Positions 41,501 to 44,142 of a stretch of DNA of 44,142 nt are shown piece after piece. The stretch comes from Butyricicoccus_A sp964513445 (GTDB lineage Bacteria > Bacillota > Clostridia > Oscillospirales > Butyricicoccaceae): NCBI GenBank assembly GCA_964513445.1, contig CAZEMM010000009.1:1-44142 (forward strand), written 5' to 3'. Numbering within the stretch: the stretch's first letter is position 1; the number at the start of each line of letters is the position of its first letter. Made by a program: the position numbers and the translations under genes. The notes under the pieces are model-generated. The model was not told the origin of the DNA. It worked only from the letters and a program-made list of their open reading frames with translations, and did not search any database.

Positions 41501-42366
41501 TTGCCCTCCTTTTTGCTAAATACACGCTCAACGATCCTGTTCAGCAGAGAGGACTCCTTTGCGGAGGCAGGGTCGTCCTTCGGCAATAGCTCTGAACGGA
41601 GCACCTCGTCAAGCTGCTCCGGAATCAGATGTCGCTGCAGCTTGCCATCTATCGCGACGGAGATTGAGCCGGTTTCCTCTGAGACAACGACGCTGACGGA
41701 ATCGGCCTTTTCACTCATGCCAACGGAGGCGCGATGGCGTGTGCCCAATTCCTTCGCTAAATTCGGATTGGGAGAAAGCGGCAGCACACAGCCCGCCGCG
41801 TAAATACGGCTGTTGCGGATAATCATTGCGCCGTCATGCAGAGGCGCACCCTCATAAAAAATGTTGCGAATAAGCTCTTCGTGTACATCTGCATTGATAA
41901 TCGTGCCAGTGTTAATGATGTCTGTCAAACTTTCCTTGCGCTCAAAAATAATCAGCGCGCCGGTACGCGACCACGACATTTCTGAGCACGCACGCACGAT
42001 TTCGAGAATCACCTTCTCTTCCATTGGCAACGGTTCATTGCGCATAATAAGCGAGCTGATTTTACTCTTTCCCATGCGCTCTAAAATGCGGCGCAGCTCC
42101 GGCTGAAACACAATAGTAAGAACAATGATGCCCCATGTCAAAATCGTTTGGAACAGATAATTCAGCATCACGAGCTGGAATACGCTGGATACCCACATTG
42201 CCAGCAATAGAATCAATACGCCACGGATAATGCGCGCGGAGCTCGTCTCTCGGATCAGCTTCATACACTGATACACAAGAAATGAAACGACCGCGATATC
42301 AATTACATCTGAAACAGAAATGGAGATTAAATTTTGCCAAATCATTCGGATGGAATCCATACACAC
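41497..42366 (-). CDS. cdaA: Diadenylate cyclase CdaA
   Basis: Makes the second messenger c-di-AMP from two ATP at the membrane. About 289 residues. Three transmembrane helices lie in residues 10-90, followed by FQPELRRILERMGK and the DAC domain with the catalytic DGA (APLHDGAMIIRNS, about 188) and RHR (LGTRHRASVGMSE, about 220) motifs. The frame starts at GTG 42366 (8 nt after AGGA); ATG 42360 is equally possible. It heads cdaA-cdaR-FAD dehydrogenase-rseC. c-di-AMP controls potassium and cell-wall homeostasis. Confidence 0.96.
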   Translation of the reverse strand: MCMDSIRMIWQNLISISVSDVIDIAVVSFLVYQCMKLIRETSSARIIRGVLILLLAMWVSSVFQLVMLNYLFQTILTWGIIVLTIVFQPELRRILERMGKSKISSLIMRNEPLPMEEKVILEIVRACSEMSWSRTGALIIFERKESLTDIINTGTIINADVHEELIRNIFYEGAPLHDGAMIIRNSRIYAAGCVLPLSPNPNLAKELGTRHRASVGMSEKADSVSVVVSEETGSISVAIDGKLQRHLIPEQLDEVLRSELLPKDDPASAKESSLLNRIVERVFSKKEGK

Positions 42367-42388
42367 ACCTAATTTCCTGTTTATTCAA

Positions 42389-42434
42389 GGCGGCATCGGA
42401 GTAGGTCAAACAGATTGACGTTTCCGATACCGCC
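42389..42434. repeat. Long two-stage hairpin upstream of cdaA
   Basis: An outer stem of 12 bp with one A/C or G-U position (GGCGGCATCGGA/TCCGATACCGCC) encloses an inner stem GTCAA/TTGAC with a 5-nt loop. It lies between the stop of the desulfurase-like gene (42497) and cdaA. On the minus strand the tail is TTGAATAAAC, a poor T tract. It may be a weak terminator for the upstream gene or a leader structure for cdaA. Confidence 0.6.
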
Positions 42435-42496
42435 AAATCAATTTTCATTATTTTTCCTTTACTATATTATCACAACTTACCCAACCTGTGAATACT

Positions 42497-43660
42497 CTAC
42501 ACCAAATTTTGCTCCGATTCTTTTCCATTGATGCTGGCCAGACGATTGGCAAATCGCTTGATTTGACGCTCTGACTCAAACCATCCGGGAGAAATGCGCA
42601 CCGTACCGCCCACCAGCGTACCCACCGTCCGATGCGCCAACGGCGCACAGTGCAGTCCCGCACGTACGCACACATTTTGTTCACTCAGACGCTGTGCAAC
42701 CGTCTCTGCGGGCAGCTGTGTGCTGCAAAAGGACAGCACGCCGGTTTGGCCGGTTATATCCGGCGCAGCAAAGGCGCTTATACCCGGAATATCTCGAAGC
42801 AGTTCTGCCGCCTGCGCGCACAGCTGCTGCTCGTGCTGAAGCACTTCCGTTTCCCCAATTTTCCGAATAAATTGCATGCCCTCATACAGCCCTGCGATGC
42901 CCGCGACGTTATGCGTACCGCTTTCCATGCGGTCTGGCAGGAACGCGGGCATGCTTCCGGATTCGGAATGGCTACCGGTGCCGCCGAGCAGCAACGGGTC
43001 GGGCATGTCATCCGACAACCACAGCAGCATGCCGGTACCGGGCGGCCCATACAGGCTTTTATGCCCCGGCATGCAGATGGCCGCAACGCTTGGCAGCTCG
43101 GATGCATGGATGGGTACAATGCCTGCTGACTGCGACGCGTCCAGCACCAACGGGATACTGTGCTCACACAGTAGCACATCCAGCTGTTTTAGCGGCTGAA
43201 TCACGCCGAATACATTGGATACATGGCACAGCACAAAACAATCCGCGCCGTTTGCAATGGCGTCCTTTGCCGATTCCAGCAAAACCGAATCGTCCCAAAG
43301 CGCGCCCTTTAAAATGGTGAGCTCTGCGTGATTTTTTTTGACAATATCCAACACCGGCCGCAGCACGGCGTTGTGCTCAAATGGAGAGATCGCAAAATGC
43401 CGACAGTATTTTGCCATGGAGTATAACGCCAAATTGAGCGCGTGCGTGGCGTTGCTCGTAAAGATTACGCGTCTGGGATCAGGCAGATCAAACATCTCGC
43501 TTGCCAGCACGCGGGTGTCATACAGGATTTCTGCGCCAAGCATTGCGGGGCGGTGAGCGCTTCGCCCCGTCCCCGCCGCGTTGCCCATCGCCCAGTGCAT
43601 CGCCGTCCATACAGACGGCGGCTTTCGCAACGTCGTAGCCGCATTATCAAGATAGATCAT
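42497..43660 (-). CDS. Class V aminotransferase, cysteine-desulfurase-like
   Basis: A 387-residue PLP enzyme of the NifS/IscS/SufS superfamily. Features: MIYLDNAATTLRKPPSV at the N-terminus, FTSNATHALNLAL near 70, the cofactor Asp in LVLDASQSAGIVPI near 180, and the Schiff-base Lys in CMPGHKSLYGPPGTGML near 205. A Cys occurs in the LHCAPLAHRTVG segment near 345, where desulfurases keep their catalytic Cys region. ATG 43660 follows GGGAGGG. The frame overlaps the upstream DUF3343 gene by 14 bp. Members paired with DUF3343 are usually annotated as cysteine desulfurase family protein; a sulfur- or selenium-mobilising role is likely. Confidence 0.87.
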   Translation of the reverse strand: MIYLDNAATTLRKPPSVWTAMHWAMGNAAGTGRSAHRPAMLGAEILYDTRVLASEMFDLPDPRRVIFTSNATHALNLALYSMAKYCRHFAISPFEHNAVLRPVLDIVKKNHAELTILKGALWDDSVLLESAKDAIANGADCFVLCHVSNVFGVIQPLKQLDVLLCEHSIPLVLDASQSAGIVPIHASELPSVAAICMPGHKSLYGPPGTGMLLWLSDDMPDPLLLGGTGSHSESGSMPAFLPDRMESGTHNVAGIAGLYEGMQFIRKIGETEVLQHEQQLCAQAAELLRDIPGISAFAAPDITGQTGVLSFCSTQLPAETVAQRLSEQNVCVRAGLHCAPLAHRTVGTLVGGTVRISPGWFESERQIKRFANRLASINGKESEQNLV

Positions 43661-43883
43661 TTTCGCCCTCCCATTTCCATACGTCAGGCGCGATCTCACG
43701 GAAACACGTCTCAATGCGTTCGCTGTCTATTGCCGCAATTTCAATTGCCCAAGCGCATGACTTCACTGTCTCCGACTGCGGAGGCTTGCGCAAAGCGCTG
43801 GAAATGCCACAGGCGGACAGCCTTTTGGAAAGAATCATAGCCTCACTTTGAGATCGGCACAGAATAAAACGTGTCGCTTTCAT
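43647..43883 (-). CDS. DUF3343 protein, putative Se/S carrier
   Basis: A 78-residue protein beginning MKATRFILCRSQSEAMIL. ATG 43883 follows GGAGG at 8 nt. The family is small, has a ferredoxin-like or TusA-like size, and is often annotated as a putative sulfur/selenium carrier because it keeps company with desulfurases and selenium genes. It has Cys at about 9, 25 and 43, and a late Cys near 60. The 14-bp overlap with the desulfurase-like gene suggests that the two act together. A TATAAT -10 box (43917-43922) lies upstream. Confidence 0.8.
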   Translation of the reverse strand: MKATRFILCRSQSEAMILSKRLSACGISSALRKPPQSETVKSCAWAIEIAAIDSERIETCFREIAPDVWKWEGENDLS

Positions 43884-44003
43884 CCTCCGCACCTCCGAAA
43901 ATTCTTCCTCCCTTTCATTATAGTTCGTCGATGCATTTTTCGTGCGTGTCCCTTGCAAAGCGAAATCGGCAATTATACCCTGTACAATCTGCCAAATTTC
44001 AAA

Positions 44004-44075
44004 GGCAACACCTTACAATTCGGGCTGCGGCACGTTCTGGAAAAATCGCTCTCTGCCGAATTATGCGGTGTTGCC
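44004..44075. repeat. Nested inverted repeat at the right edge
   Basis: GGCAACACC (44004-44012) pairs exactly with GGTGTTGCC (44067-44075). Inside it AATTCGG (44017-44023) pairs exactly with CCGAATT (44056-44062), separated from the outer stem by symmetric 4-nt segments that can add two more pairs. The loop is 32 nt. It lies about 120 bp upstream of the DUF3343 gene. It may be a dispersed repeat or a structured RNA; nothing in the window shows which. Confidence 0.65.
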
Positions 44076-44142
44076 ATAATTAAAAGATAAGGGTCAATCA
44101 CTTTTTCTATGTGGTAGATAAAGAAGCCCAGTAGTTTTCAAA

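Noticed and set aside
43973..44077. 34-codon leftward frame at the right edge beginning MATPHNSAE
   Set aside because: No ribosome binding site, and it is laid over the nested inverted repeat, which explains the sequence better. The MATPHN start recalls purine nucleoside phosphorylase, but the similarity ends there.
1..44142. Mobile elements, CRISPR arrays, tRNA or rRNA genes
   Set aside because: No transposase or integrase genes, regularly spaced repeats, cloverleaf sequences or rRNA segments were recognised on either strand.

Overview
This 44 kb window looks like ordinary chromosome from a spore-forming, Gram-positive Clostridia-type bacterium (Bacillota). The evidence is a SigH-like sigma factor, RemA, CdaA/CdaR, a CarD-type regulator, a SpoIVFB-like M50 protease, AGGAGG-type ribosome binding sites and TTGACA/TATAAT promoters. 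The moderately high GC content, the DUF5685/J-protein pair and the style of the genes point to an Oscillospirales-like gut anaerobe, but that placement is an inference. I see no phage, insertion sequence, CRISPR array, tRNA or rRNA. Nearly all genes read leftward. Only three small blocks read rightward: the DedA-like/PAP2 pair, the xanthine-dehydrogenase-type trio, and serine acetyltransferase.

Layout from left to right. 0.1-1.1 kb: SigH-like sigma factor and a zinc-ribbon protein. 1.2-4.9 kb: glmM and ruvC-ruvA-ruvB. 4.9-10.8 kb: a methionine-gamma-lyase-family PLP enzyme, then an envelope-precursor operon (aminotransferase, TagO/WecA-like transferase, UDP-GlcNAc 2-epimerase, membrane-anchored protein). 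11.0-12.1 kb: two rightward membrane genes. 12.1-14.6 kb: carD-ispD-ispF followed by a deformylase-like protein and DUF4186. 14.7-19.8 kb: a small M50 protease with a tiny membrane partner, then glycogen debranching enzyme, mutY and a ROK glucokinase. 20.1-23.6 kb: FAD, 2Fe-2S and molybdopterin subunits of a xanthine-dehydrogenase-family hydroxylase. 23.6-25.9 kb: tcdA, serine acetyltransferase and an IscR-like Rrf2 regulator. 26.2-35.6 kb: the housekeeping operon yicC-remA-gmk-rpoZ-coaBC-priA-def-fmt-yugP-rsmB. 35.8-37.8 kb: DUF5685, a Cys-tailed J-protein and a membrane protein. 37.8-38.1 kb: a gene-less transcription unit that I read as a small RNA gene. 38.2-42.4 kb: cdaA-cdaR-FAD dehydrogenase-rseC. 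42.5-43.9 kb: a DUF3343 protein and a cysteine-desulfurase-like enzyme. The right edge carries an unexplained nested inverted repeat.

Most operons are tightly packed, with 1-14 bp overlaps or very short gaps. Many boundaries can be placed from terminator hairpins and promoters that are visible in the sequence. The most interesting items are the promoter-to-terminator small RNA at 37.83-38.07 kb, the deformylase paralogue whose catalytic Glu is Lys, the miniature SpoIVFA/SpoIVFB-like pair, and perfect inverted repeats that sit on the carD and yicC promoters.
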